Of a stretch of DNA of 20,313 nt, positions 1-6,828 are shown one piece after another (position 1 is the first letter of the stretch; each line of letters begins with the position of its first letter). Under the pieces are notes generated by a model. It was given only the letters and a program-made list of their open reading frames with translations, was not told the DNA's origin and searched no databases. This DNA comes from Erysipelotrichaceae bacterium (GTDB lineage Bacteria; Bacillota_I; Bacilli_A; Erysipelotrichales; Erysipelotrichaceae), in assembly GCA_900759455.1 (NCBI GenBank), contig CAAEVI010000044.1, positions 1 through 20,313 on the forward strand, in the 5' to 3' direction. A program made the position numbers and the translations under genes.

Positions 1-15
1 GTGGTTTTTTGTTTC

Positions 16-78
16 GTATGCTTTGCATACTTCAACTGACTAAAGTCTTCCCAAACTCAGCGGTACCTCGCTGAGTTT
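16..78. other. Two short hairpins in the gene-free left edge
   Basis: Bases 1-88 hold no supportable gene. There are two inverted repeats: a 5-bp stem at 16-30 (GTATG...CATAC) and a perfect 10-bp stem at 53-78 (AAACTCAGCG / CGCTGAGTTT, 6-nt loop). On the plus strand the second stem ends in only four T residues, and on the minus strand in three. It could be a weak terminator of a gene lying to the left, but the sequence does not settle this. Confidence 0.4.
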
Positions 79-88
79 TCCGTAAGAT

Positions 89-121
89 AAAAAAAACTGC
101 GGATATTGTATCCGCAGTTTT
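89..121 (-). terminator. Intrinsic terminator of fba
   Basis: A perfect 10-bp stem (94-103 with 111-120) has a 7-nt loop and is followed on the minus strand by eight U residues (complement of 89-96). It lies 13 bases past the fba stop codon. The A-rich/T-rich flanks are symmetric enough that it may also work weakly in the other direction. Confidence 0.9.
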
Positions 122-133
122 CATTTCCGTAAA

Positions 134-1000
134 TTATTCAGCTTTACCAGCAGAACCGAACTGATTCATCATAGCGATAACTTTAGCTTTGATTGCATCA
201 GCACCTGGTTTCAACAGTTTACGAGGATCGTATCCTTTACCTTCCTGATCTTTGCCTTCTTCGATGTATTTACGAGTAGCAGCAGCAAATTCCAACTGCA
301 GCTCAGTGTTTACGTTGATCTTAGATACACCCAGAGAAATTGCTTTTGCAATCTGATCTGCAGGGATACCTGAACCACCGTGCAGAACCAGCGGTTTACC
401 GTTTGTAACAGCCTGAATTTCACCTAAACGGTCAAAGCTCAGACCAGCCCAGTTTGCAGGGTATTTACCGTGAATGTTTCCGATACCTGCTGCCAGGAAG
501 TCAACACCCAGTTCAGCGATTGTCTTGCATTCCTGAGGATCTGCCAATTCACCTGCAGATACGACACCGTCTTCTTCACCGCCGATACCGCCGACTTCAC
601 ATTCAATAGAGATTCCTTTTGAATGAGCAAGAGCGATCATTTCTTTTGATTTTTCCAGGTTTTCTTCGAATGCATAGTGAGAACCGTCAAACATTACAGA
701 TGTGAATCCTGCTTCGATGCAAGCTTTAGCACCTTCGTAAGAGCCGTGATCCAGATGCAGAGCTACCGGAACAGTGATACCCATGCTGTCATGGATTTCT
801 TTTACCATTGCTACGACTGTCTTAAAGCCGCACATATACTTAGCAGCACCTTCAGATACACCCAGCATAACTGGTGATTTAGCTTCTTCAGCAGCTGCCA
901 AAATAGACTTTGTCCACTCCAGGTTATTGATGTTGAACGCACCAATTGCATAATGACCTTCGTGAGCTTTGTTAATCATTTCAGTTGCAGATACTAACAT
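134..1000 (-). CDS. fba: Class II fructose-1,6-bisphosphate aldolase
   Basis: This cytosolic glycolysis/gluconeogenesis enzyme reversibly splits fructose 1,6-bisphosphate into glyceraldehyde 3-phosphate and dihydroxyacetone phosphate using a divalent metal. The 288-residue product has the usual length of the short bacterial class II group. Visible motifs are HLDHGS (residues 82-87, with the catalytic Asp84 and metal ligand His85), ECEVGG (133-138, Glu135), GNIHGKYP (from 174, His177) and VLHGGSG (205-211, His207), followed by the phosphate-binding KINVNTE segment. I start it at the ATG at 1000 because GGAGGAAA lies at the right distance. The in-frame ATG at 1051 lies upstream of the predicted transcription start, so it should not be in the mRNA. 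The gene has its own promoter and terminator and is monocistronic here. Related aldolases act on tagatose bisphosphate, but the family match and single-gene context favour FBP aldolase. Confidence 0.96.
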   Translation of the reverse strand: MLVSATEMINKAHEGHYAIGAFNINNLEWTKSILAAAEEAKSPVMLGVSEGAAKYMCGFKTVVAMVKEIHDSMGITVPVALHLDHGSYEGAKACIEAGFTSVMFDGSHYAFEENLEKSKEMIALAHSKGISIECEVGGIGGEEDGVVSAGELADPQECKTIAELGVDFLAAGIGNIHGKYPANWAGLSFDRLGEIQAVTNGKPLVLHGGSGIPADQIAKAISLGVSKINVNTELQLEFAAATRKYIEEGKDQEGKGYDPRKLLKPGADAIKAKVIAMMNQFGSAGKAE

Positions 1001-1039
1001 AGATTTATTTCCTCCTTCATATGTTACTTCACACCTATT

Positions 1040-1068
1040 ATAATACTTCATTTTTGCTTATTTGTTAA
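1040..1068 (-). promoter_or_regulatory. Predicted fba promoter
   Basis: The minus strand reads TTAACA (1063-1068), a 17-bp spacer, then TATTAT (1040-1045). A TATAAT overlaps the -10 three bases further downstream but has no -35 at a fitting distance. Transcription would start near 1032, giving a leader of about 33 nt that includes the GGAGG ribosome binding site. Confidence 0.65.
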
Positions 1069-1141
1069 GTAGAGCCACTGAAAAAACCGCATAAATCTTA
1101 TCTTTTCGCGATCTTTCAGGGCTTCGAAGAAGGCCGTACGC

Positions 1142-1179
1142 AAAAAGAAAAGACGGCAGTCTCAAACTTGCCGCCGTCT
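1142..1179 (-). terminator. Intrinsic terminator of the DUF1934-argS-rpoE operon
   Basis: A stem AGACGGC / GCCGTCT (1151-1157 with 1173-1179) is extended by inner GGC/GCC pairing, with a U-rich tail (complement of 1142-1150) on the minus strand. It starts 11 bases beyond the rpoE stop. The stretch from there to the fba promoter (about 1068-1141) shows nothing else recognisable. Confidence 0.85.
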
Positions 1180-1190
1180 GTATTGTGATA

Positions 1191-1502
1191 TTACATTTCT
1201 TCTTTATCTTCCGGCTCATCATCATAGCCGTCATCACTGTCTTCATCAATCATGATTGAGGCTGGATCAACAACACTTTCGTCATATGTGTGACGGGAAC
1301 GAAGATCCCATTTGTTCTCTGCAACATTGACAAACCGATCATCCAAAGACAAATCGCTGTAGAACTGCGCAATATTGTCTTCCTCCTGAGCAACCGTAAA
1401 TCCCATGATCTCACTGACTTCCTGCCATAGTTTTAAAAACACGACCGGTTTTTTCTTCTTTGTCATCAGATCGAAAGCGACATCAACCATTGATTTCTTC
1501 AT
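1191..1502 (-). CDS. rpoE: RNA polymerase delta subunit (short form)
   Basis: The delta subunit is a Gram-positive accessory subunit that speeds recycling of RNA polymerase and affects promoter selectivity. This protein has 103 residues. The first ~70 match the conserved winged-helix (HARE-HTH) domain: a MVDVAFDLM start, then FLKLWQEVSEIMG, IAQFYSDLSLDDRF and the NKWDLRSRH segment. The rest is an acidic tail rich in Asp and Glu, the hallmark of the family. The tail is much shorter than in Bacillus subtilis, where the protein is about 170 residues. The start at 1502 has AGGAGG seven bases upstream, and that site overlaps the argS stop codon, so translation is probably coupled to argS. It is the last gene of a three-gene operon. 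Confidence 0.9.
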   Translation of the reverse strand: MKKSMVDVAFDLMTKKKKPVVFLKLWQEVSEIMGFTVAQEEDNIAQFYSDLSLDDRFVNVAENKWDLRSRHTYDESVVDPASIMIDEDSDDGYDDEPEDKEEM

Positions 1503-1513
1503 CTTGTTTCCTC

Positions 1514-3157
1514 CTACATTTTTTCAAGTGCTTCCACGCCGATCAGATCAAGGGCGTTTCGCAAAGTGATTTTAGCAGCTTTTACGAGCGCCAGTCGCTG
1601 TGCGCTCAGCTCCATGTCATTTTTATCCAACACCTTGCAGGCATTGTAGAAGCTGTGAAATTTCTGTGCCAGCTTCTGAATGTAGTTGCACACTTTATGC
1701 GGTGCGCGAAGCTTTGCGGCATCGCTGACCACATTCGTGAACTCGTTGATATATTTCATCAGATCGATTTCTTTTTCGTTTGTCAGACGCTCAAAACTTT
1801 CTGCCGGCATCACATCATCTGCCTGACGCAGGATAGAGCACATGCGTGCATGAGCGTACTGAGCATAGTAGACCGGATTATCGTTGCTCTGACTGCGTGC
1901 CAGACCAAGATCAAAATCAAGATGCGTATCCAGTGCTCTTTGCACAAAGAAATAGCGTGCCGCATCGACACCGACCTCATCGCAAAGCTCACGAATCGTT
2001 ACCGCATTGCCGAGGCGTTTGCTCATCTTAACTTCCTGTCCGTTTTCTACCAGACGTACCATCTGAATAATGTCGACTGACAGTTTGTCAGGATCATTTC
2101 CCAAAGCGGCAATGCTTGCTTTCAGACGCGGTACATAACCGTGATGATCCGCACCGAAGAAATCCACAAGCTGGTCATAACCACGATCCATCTTGTCCTT
2201 ATGATATGCGATATCAGGTACAAGATATGTATAAGAACCGTCTGTTTTTCTTAAAACACGGTCTTTGTCGTCACCGAAGCGTGTCGTCGCAAACCACAGC
2301 GCTCCATCCTGTTCGTAAGTCAGGCCCTGTTCCGCGAGCACATGAAGCGCTTCCTCCACTTTGCCTGCATCACGGATTGCCTGCTCGCTGCTCCATACAT
2401 CAAAGCCTACCCGATAATAATCAAGATCTTTGCGAATCTTCGCTAATTCAAACTCAATTCCTTTTTTCTTAAAGAACTTCAGATTTTCATCATTCTGCTG
2501 TGCATAATGATCCTGATACTGCTTTGCCAGTTCAATGGCGATTTCCTTGACATCATCGCCGTGATAACCGTCCTGAGGCAGTTCAAACGGCATTCCCAGA
2601 TACTCACGGTAACGAGCCTGCAGGGAAAGTCCCAGATTAATGATCTGGTTTCCGGCATCATTCACATAATATTCTCTGGTTACGTCATAACCGCTCGCCT
2701 TCATCAGTCGTGCAACGCTGTCACCCCATGCAGCTCCGCGTGCATGTCCAAGATGCAGATTGCCTGTTGGATTGGCAGAAACATATTCCAGGTTCACACG
2801 GCACCCTGCACCGCTGTCATTTGTTCCATATGCATCCTGCTGTTCCAATACTTTTTTAACTACATTTGTCAGTGAATCACTGCGCATCGTAAAATTGATG
2901 AAGCCCGGTCCCGCAATTTCAAATGAAGCAACGCCTGCCGCTTCAAGATCAAAGCATTCCATCAGCTTCTGCGCAATCTCCCTCGGGTTGCGGCGAAGCT
3001 GTCTTGTCAGCTGCATTGCCGTATTGCAAGCATAATCACCATGGCTTTTATCTTTCGGAATTTCAATAACTACCTGTTCTTCACTATATTCAAGATCAAA
3101 TGCCTGGCTGACTGCCTTACACATCGCAGACTTCAGTCCGCTTTCAATCTGATTCAT
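1514..3157 (-). CDS. argS: Arginyl-tRNA synthetase
   Basis: This cytosolic class I synthetase charges tRNA-Arg with arginine using ATP. The 547-residue length is typical. Order of parts: an N-terminal additional domain (about 1-110) with the HGDYACNTA segment; the catalytic Rossmann domain with SANPTGNLHLGHARG (HIGH-like HLGH at 135-138); the conserved GADHHG (336-341); a KMSKRLGN segment (KMSK at 377-380); and a C-terminal helical anticodon-binding (DALR) domain with the YAHARMCSILR segment. The presence of KMSK is worth noting, because many ArgRS lack a canonical copy. The start at 3157 has AAGGAGG six bases upstream. Its first 14 bases overlap the end of the DUF1934 gene, and its TAG stop lies inside the rpoE ribosome binding site, so the three genes form one translationally linked unit. 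Confidence 0.97.
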   Translation of the reverse strand: MNQIESGLKSAMCKAVSQAFDLEYSEEQVVIEIPKDKSHGDYACNTAMQLTRQLRRNPREIAQKLMECFDLEAAGVASFEIAGPGFINFTMRSDSLTNVVKKVLEQQDAYGTNDSGAGCRVNLEYVSANPTGNLHLGHARGAAWGDSVARLMKASGYDVTREYYVNDAGNQIINLGLSLQARYREYLGMPFELPQDGYHGDDVKEIAIELAKQYQDHYAQQNDENLKFFKKKGIEFELAKIRKDLDYYRVGFDVWSSEQAIRDAGKVEEALHVLAEQGLTYEQDGALWFATTRFGDDKDRVLRKTDGSYTYLVPDIAYHKDKMDRGYDQLVDFFGADHHGYVPRLKASIAALGNDPDKLSVDIIQMVRLVENGQEVKMSKRLGNAVTIRELCDEVGVDAARYFFVQRALDTHLDFDLGLARSQSNDNPVYYAQYAHARMCSILRQADDVMPAESFERLTNEKEIDLMKYINEFTNVVSDAAKLRAPHKVCNYIQKLAQKFHSFYNACKVLDKNDMELSAQRLALVKAAKITLRNALDLIGVEALEKM

Positions 3158-3545
3158 CTCTTTCCTCCTTTACATTGATTTTTAACTCAAATGTATCGCA
3201 CACCCGACCGTTATCGAGAATCGCATAATGCAGATAGATTCGGTCCTGTGTTTTTTCATATTTTCTGGTCCTTACCTGCAAGGAAATCGTCCCAAACTCG
3301 CTTTCCAGATGAGCTCTGGTTTCATGTCCCTCGCGAAATGAAAGCCTGCTCTTCGTTTCCGACTGGTTCGTCAGGAACATCGCATCCAAATAGGCGCGTA
3401 TTTCAACATCGGCTGAAGCCGGTCTATGACAGAAACGGATCACTGTTCCTTTGCTGCTTTCCTCAAACTGTGCTTCACCCTCATATTTCAGCAGAATTTC
3501 CCCGCTTTCACAGTGTTTTTGGATCATGGAAATCTTTTTCTTCAT
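3144..3545 (-). CDS. DUF1934 family protein (YwiB-like)
   Basis: A 133-residue protein of the DUF1934 family, a small calycin-like beta-barrel of unknown biochemical function. It resembles B. subtilis YwiB, which also sits upstream of argS. The sequence shows alternating beta-strand segments (GEILLKYEGEAQF, GTVIRFCHR, TISLQVRTRKYE, RIYLHYAIL, DTFELKINV) and ends in a charged tail. There is no signal peptide or membrane segment, so it should be cytosolic. It is the first gene of the operon with argS and rpoE and overlaps argS by 14 bases. The ribosome binding site is modest (GGTGG seven bases before ATG). The family assignment rests on length, fold pattern and neighbourhood, and I see no catalytic motif. 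Confidence 0.75.
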   Translation of the reverse strand: MKKKISMIQKHCESGEILLKYEGEAQFEESSKGTVIRFCHRPASADVEIRAYLDAMFLTNQSETKSRLSFREGHETRAHLESEFGTISLQVRTRKYEKTQDRIYLHYAILDNGRVCDTFELKINVKEERDESD

Positions 3546-3572
3546 TGTATTCCACCACTTGACATCATGAGC

Positions 3573-3601
3573 ATTATAATCAGAAACCTATTAATACGCA
3601 A
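3573..3601 (-). promoter_or_regulatory. Predicted promoter of the DUF1934-argS-rpoE operon
   Basis: The minus strand reads TTGCGT (3596-3601), a 17-bp spacer, then a perfect TATAAT (3573-3578). The -35 matches only in its first three bases, so the assignment rests mostly on the -10. It lies in the 195-bp gap between divergent genes. Confidence 0.55.
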
Positions 3602-3669
3602 GTCTTATTTTCTTTAATTTTTAAAGTTCCTTACAGCTGCTGTCATTTTAGTTTTTATCCAATGTCTCT

Positions 3670-3698
3670 TTCACAGGTTTAAAGCACCTTCTTATGCG
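3670..3698 (+). promoter_or_regulatory. Candidate promoter of the penicillin-binding protein gene
   Basis: TTCACA (3670-3675), 17-bp spacer, TATGCG (3693-3698). The -35 is good (5 of 6) but the -10 is poor (3 of 6). This is the best plus-strand candidate I see in 3602-3740, and it is weak. Confidence 0.3.
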
Positions 3699-3740
3699 CA
3701 AAATAGAAGCGAAGAGCCTCTTGGCGGAAAGGAACGGAAA

Positions 3741-5612
3741 ATGAAGAAACTGATACATTTCGGTGCATGGATGATTTTCACAGTCCTCACTGTTTTTCTC
3801 CTTATATATACATATGCCTTATGCGCTCCGCTGGGTCTGGATGAACAAAGACAGCATATTACTCTTTATGACTGCAAAGGCAGCATTTATTATGAGAGCA
3901 ACTTCGGGGAAAGCAGTGAATGGACATCTTTGAACGATATTCCCAAAATTGTACAGGATGCTTTTGTTGCAGTCGAAGATAAACGTTTTTATGATCATTT
4001 CGGATTTGACCCGATCCGCATGACAAAAGCAGTGATAAGCAATCTGTTTTCAGATTCCATCTTGCAGGGAGGGTCAACGATCACACAGCAATATGCCAAA
4101 AATCTATTTTTGACAAACGAGCAGACACTGACAAGAAAGATCGAGGAATTTTTTTATGCTGCAAGACTGGAAATGCATTATACCAAGCAGGATATCCTGG
4201 AAGGATACTTAAATACACTGTATTTCGGACATGGAGTTATCGGCATCAAGGAAGCCGCTTCCTATTATTTCGGGAAAGACCTGGAGCATCTGGATGCCGG
4301 TGAACTGGCAATGCTGGTCGGTGTCGTCAACGGCCCCGGCATTTTCTCCCCTTATATCAATTATGAAAATGCTGTCGCCCGGCAGAAGACAATTCTCCAG
4401 ATCATGTATGAAGAGGATCTGATCAGCAAACAGGAATACGAAGCGGAAAGTAACAAAGAAGTCATTGTTATTGATCACAGCAAAGATGAAAACAGCGATG
4501 ATCTGCGTTCTTATTACATTAATGCGGTATTACAGGAACTCGACCGCATGGACCTTCAGGAAAAGAACATCAGCGTTCAGACTTATTTTGACCCTAATGC
4601 AAGCACCGCCTTATACAAATCCATACAGGAATCGCTGCCGGCCAATTCACAAATGCAGGTCAGCGCTGTCATATTGGAGCCCTTTACCAATCATACGCTT
4701 GCCATCGCAGGCGGCAGCGGATACACGACCTCTCAGTATAACCGTGCCTTTTACGCAAAGCGGCAGATTGCCAGTACGATCAAACCGCTTCTTTACTATT
4801 GCGCACTCTTGCAGGGATTCACGCCTTCCACTTCTTTTATTTCACAGCCGACGACCTTTCAGCTGGGCAACGGCGAAACTTACGCTCCCGGAAATTATGC
4901 CGACCAGTATCCTTACCGTGAAATTTCAATGATCAATGCCATTGCGGTTTCCGACAATATTTACGCTGTAAAAACGCATCTCTTTCTGGGCGAAGAAACA
5001 CTGCAGAACGCCCTGTCACAGTATGGGATCCAGGCGGAAGCGAATGCCTCACTGGCTTTGGGAACTGTTAACATGAGCATTGCTGAACTTGCATCCATTT
5101 ACAACAGTTTTGCTTCGGAAGGTCTTTATGCCAGACCGCAGCTGATTCAGCGCATTCAAAATGAGGATCAAGTCATTTATCAGGATAAAACCCAGCTGAA
5201 ACAGCTTCTGTACCGAGACGAGACTTTAATGCTGTCACAAATACTGACGGCAACCTACAATCAGAAGAATACAACCAGCGCTTATCCATCCATGCTCTCT
5301 TACAGTCCGGAGGTAAAAACTGCAGTCAAATCCGGAACAAGCAACTGGGACTCTCTTGTGGCCGGATACAACCCGCAATATACCGTTGCCATATGGACGG
5401 GATATGACGATAACCGTGAACTTGAAAAAGAAGATCTTTCTTATGCAAAAGCCATCTATAAAGCCACTTTCGACCGACTTTACGAGAATCGCAAAGCTCC
5501 CTGGTATTACCCGTCACAAAACCTTGTCGAACGCCGTGTTGATCCGATCAGCGGCAAAGATTCTGCAGACGGAAGTGTCTACTGGTATAAAAAAGGCAGT
5601 GAACAAGAATAA
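3741..5612 (+). CDS. Class A penicillin-binding protein (bifunctional peptidoglycan synthase)
   Basis: This enzyme polymerises lipid II into glycan strands and crosslinks the stem peptides at the outer face of the membrane. The 623-residue protein begins with a short cytoplasmic stretch and one membrane anchor (about 8-30). The glycosyltransferase 51 domain (about 45-230) shows VEDKRFYDHFG with catalytic Glu79, GGSTITQQYAKN (110-121) and RKIEEFFYAARLE. The transpeptidase domain (about 300-580) carries the active-site serine in STIK (345-348), SDN (404-406) and KSG (530-532). The third box is more often KTG; Ser there is a conservative change. The C-terminus is short, without PASTA or other accessory domains. 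AAAGGAA precedes the ATG at a good distance. It sits beside a secreted wall-associated hydrolase on the same strand, though that gene has its own promoter. It is PBP1-type, and the exact paralogue cannot be named. Confidence 0.93.
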   Translation: MKKLIHFGAWMIFTVLTVFLLIYTYALCAPLGLDEQRQHITLYDCKGSIYYESNFGESSEWTSLNDIPKIVQDAFVAVEDKRFYDHFGFDPIRMTKAVISNLFSDSILQGGSTITQQYAKNLFLTNEQTLTRKIEEFFYAARLEMHYTKQDILEGYLNTLYFGHGVIGIKEAASYYFGKDLEHLDAGELAMLVGVVNGPGIFSPYINYENAVARQKTILQIMYEEDLISKQEYEAESNKEVIVIDHSKDENSDDLRSYYINAVLQELDRMDLQEKNISVQTYFDPNASTALYKSIQESLPANSQMQVSAVILEPFTNHTLAIAGGSGYTTSQYNRAFYAKRQIASTIKPLLYYCALLQGFTPSTSFISQPTTFQLGNGETYAPGNYADQYPYREISMINAIAVSDNIYAVKTHLFLGEETLQNALSQYGIQAEANASLALGTVNMSIAELASIYNSFASEGLYARPQLIQRIQNEDQVIYQDKTQLKQLLYRDETLMLSQILTATYNQKNTTSAYPSMLSYSPEVKTAVKSGTSNWDSLVAGYNPQYTVAIWTGYDDNRELEKEDLSYAKAIYKATFDRLYENRKAPWYYPSQNLVERRVDPISGKDSADGSVYWYKKGSEQE

Positions 5613-5624
5613 ATTTTTCTTTTT

Positions 5625-5671
5625 CGAAACAAAGTGATTCTTCGCCTTTTTTTGCACTTTTTAGTTAAACC
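5625..5671 (+). terminator. Possible weak terminator after the penicillin-binding protein
   Basis: Two alternative short stems lie just past the stop: CGAA/TTCG followed by seven T residues, and AAAGTG/CACTTT followed by TT. Neither is strong, so some readthrough into the next gene is plausible. Confidence 0.3.
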
Positions 5672-5694
5672 TTTATACATTTTAACCGGTAAAT

Positions 5695-5723
5695 TTGCAT
5701 CAACCTTACAAGAATGTTATACT
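5695..5723 (+). promoter_or_regulatory. Predicted promoter of the NlpC/P60-like wall protein gene
   Basis: TTGCAT (5695-5700), 17-bp spacer, TATACT (5718-5723). The predicted start near 5730 gives a leader of about 24 nt that includes GAGGTG. It also removes the upstream in-frame ATG at 5634 from the message. Confidence 0.7.
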
Positions 5724-5753
5724 TTTTGTGGTTTTATAAACGAGGTGAAACGA

Positions 5754-6788
5754 ATGAATTTCTTGGAAAAGCACAGCAAGAAGATAGCGCTGGCACTGTG
5801 TTTTGCGACATGTGTTCCCGTTGTTTCTGCTGTATATGCCTATGAAGCACAGCCGGGATGGCATGGCGAAGGCAGCGACAGGTATTACATTCTCGAATCT
5901 ACGCATGAACAGGCAACCGGCTGGTTAAAGCTGGATGAAGGAACGTATTATTTCAATGATGAAGCCGAAATGTTGTTCGGCTGGCAGTCAATTGACAATG
6001 CGACTTACTATTTTGCCAAAGACGGCAAGCTGGTAAACGGTGAACAGACAATTGACGGAGAGAATTATTATTTCCAGAAAGACGGCAAACTGCTGACAGG
6101 ATGGAATGACGGAGTTCTCTACGATGATTTCGGTTATAAGACAACTGGAGAGTATGTTGAAATCGATACAGATACATATGTTTATCTGGACGAAAACGGA
6201 AACAAGGTAACCGGATGGAAAACGATCAACGGAAGAAAGCATTACTTCTATGAAGACGGCATCATGGCAACCGGCAAAACAGTCATCGGGGATGAGGTAT
6301 ACTACCTCGATGAGTACGGTGTTCTGTATACCGGATGGGACTATGATGAACAGGGCAACGCATACTACCGCAACGAATACGGAAAAATTCTTAAAGACAC
6401 GAAAAAAGAAATCGACGGTGTCGAGTACGTATTCAGCGAAGACGGTGTTGCAAGCGAAGCCAAGAGTGCATTGGGCAGCAGCATCTCCGAAGCCGCACTG
6501 GCACAGGTCGGTACGATCCAGGACTGCACGATGCTGGTAACAAATGCTCTTGCCGCTAACGGCATTTACTATCACGGATGGCCGGCCGGATATTTGTCAT
6601 TGGGAACGATCACAAATAACCCTCAGCCAGGTGATCTGATTTACTATGCGGACGGCGGTCTGGGAATGGCTCATATCGCAGTTTACATCGGTAACGGACA
6701 GGCAGTTCACGGCGGATGGCACGGCAACCAGACAGTGATCGAAAGTGCTTATGTCGGATCAGGTCCTGTATTTATTCACATCGATTAA
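5754..6788 (+). CDS. Secreted cell-wall-binding repeat protein with NlpC/P60-like hydrolase domain
   Basis: A 344-residue exported protein. The N-terminus is a Sec signal peptide (basic KHSKK, then a hydrophobic core) with probable cleavage after VYA (residue 29). Residues ~36-235 hold about nine cell-wall/glucan-binding (choline-binding-like) repeats with the pattern aromatic pair - Asp/Asn - Gly - (K/L) - TGW, such as YYFAKDGKLVNG and YYFQKDGKLLTGW. The C-terminal ~100 residues look like an NlpC/P60 cysteine peptidase, with Cys258 in QDCTMLV, PGDLIYY, His307 in MAHIAVYIGNG and His319 in AVHGGW. Such enzymes cut peptidoglycan stem peptides. The segment after the Cys departs from the usual DCSGLV, so activity is likely but not certain. 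The start at 5754 is set by GAGGTG six bases upstream and by the signal peptide. The repeats could bind teichoic acid decorations or glucans; the ligand is unknown. Confidence 0.85.
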   Translation: MNFLEKHSKKIALALCFATCVPVVSAVYAYEAQPGWHGEGSDRYYILESTHEQATGWLKLDEGTYYFNDEAEMLFGWQSIDNATYYFAKDGKLVNGEQTIDGENYYFQKDGKLLTGWNDGVLYDDFGYKTTGEYVEIDTDTYVYLDENGNKVTGWKTINGRKHYFYEDGIMATGKTVIGDEVYYLDEYGVLYTGWDYDEQGNAYYRNEYGKILKDTKKEIDGVEYVFSEDGVASEAKSALGSSISEAALAQVGTIQDCTMLVTNALAANGIYYHGWPAGYLSLGTITNNPQPGDLIYYADGGLGMAHIAVYIGNGQAVHGGWHGNQTVIESAYVGSGPVFIHID

Positions 6789-6790
6789 TG

Positions 6791-6828
6791 AAAAAAAACT
6801 GTAATTCGTTTGAATTACAGTTTTTTTT
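6791..6828. terminator. Bidirectional terminator between convergent genes
   Basis: A perfect 9-bp stem CTGTAATTC / GAATTACAG (6799-6807, 6812-6820) with a 4-nt loop, flanked by eight A residues and eight T residues. It serves the NlpC/P60-like gene on the plus strand and the HD phosphohydrolase gene on the minus strand. The stop codon of the latter (6827-6829) overlaps its edge. Confidence 0.92.

Noticed and set aside
1001..1051. Upstream in-frame ATG for fba
   Set aside because: It lies before the predicted transcription start, and the internal GGAGG points to the ATG at 1000.
1460..2080. Open frame of 206 codons on the plus strand
   Set aside because: Antisense to argS and rpoE, with no recognisable domain and no promoter or Shine-Dalgarno sequence.
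5634..5753. N-terminal extension of the NlpC/P60-like protein
   Set aside because: It would precede the predicted promoter and bury the signal peptide; GAGGTG directly serves the ATG at 5754.
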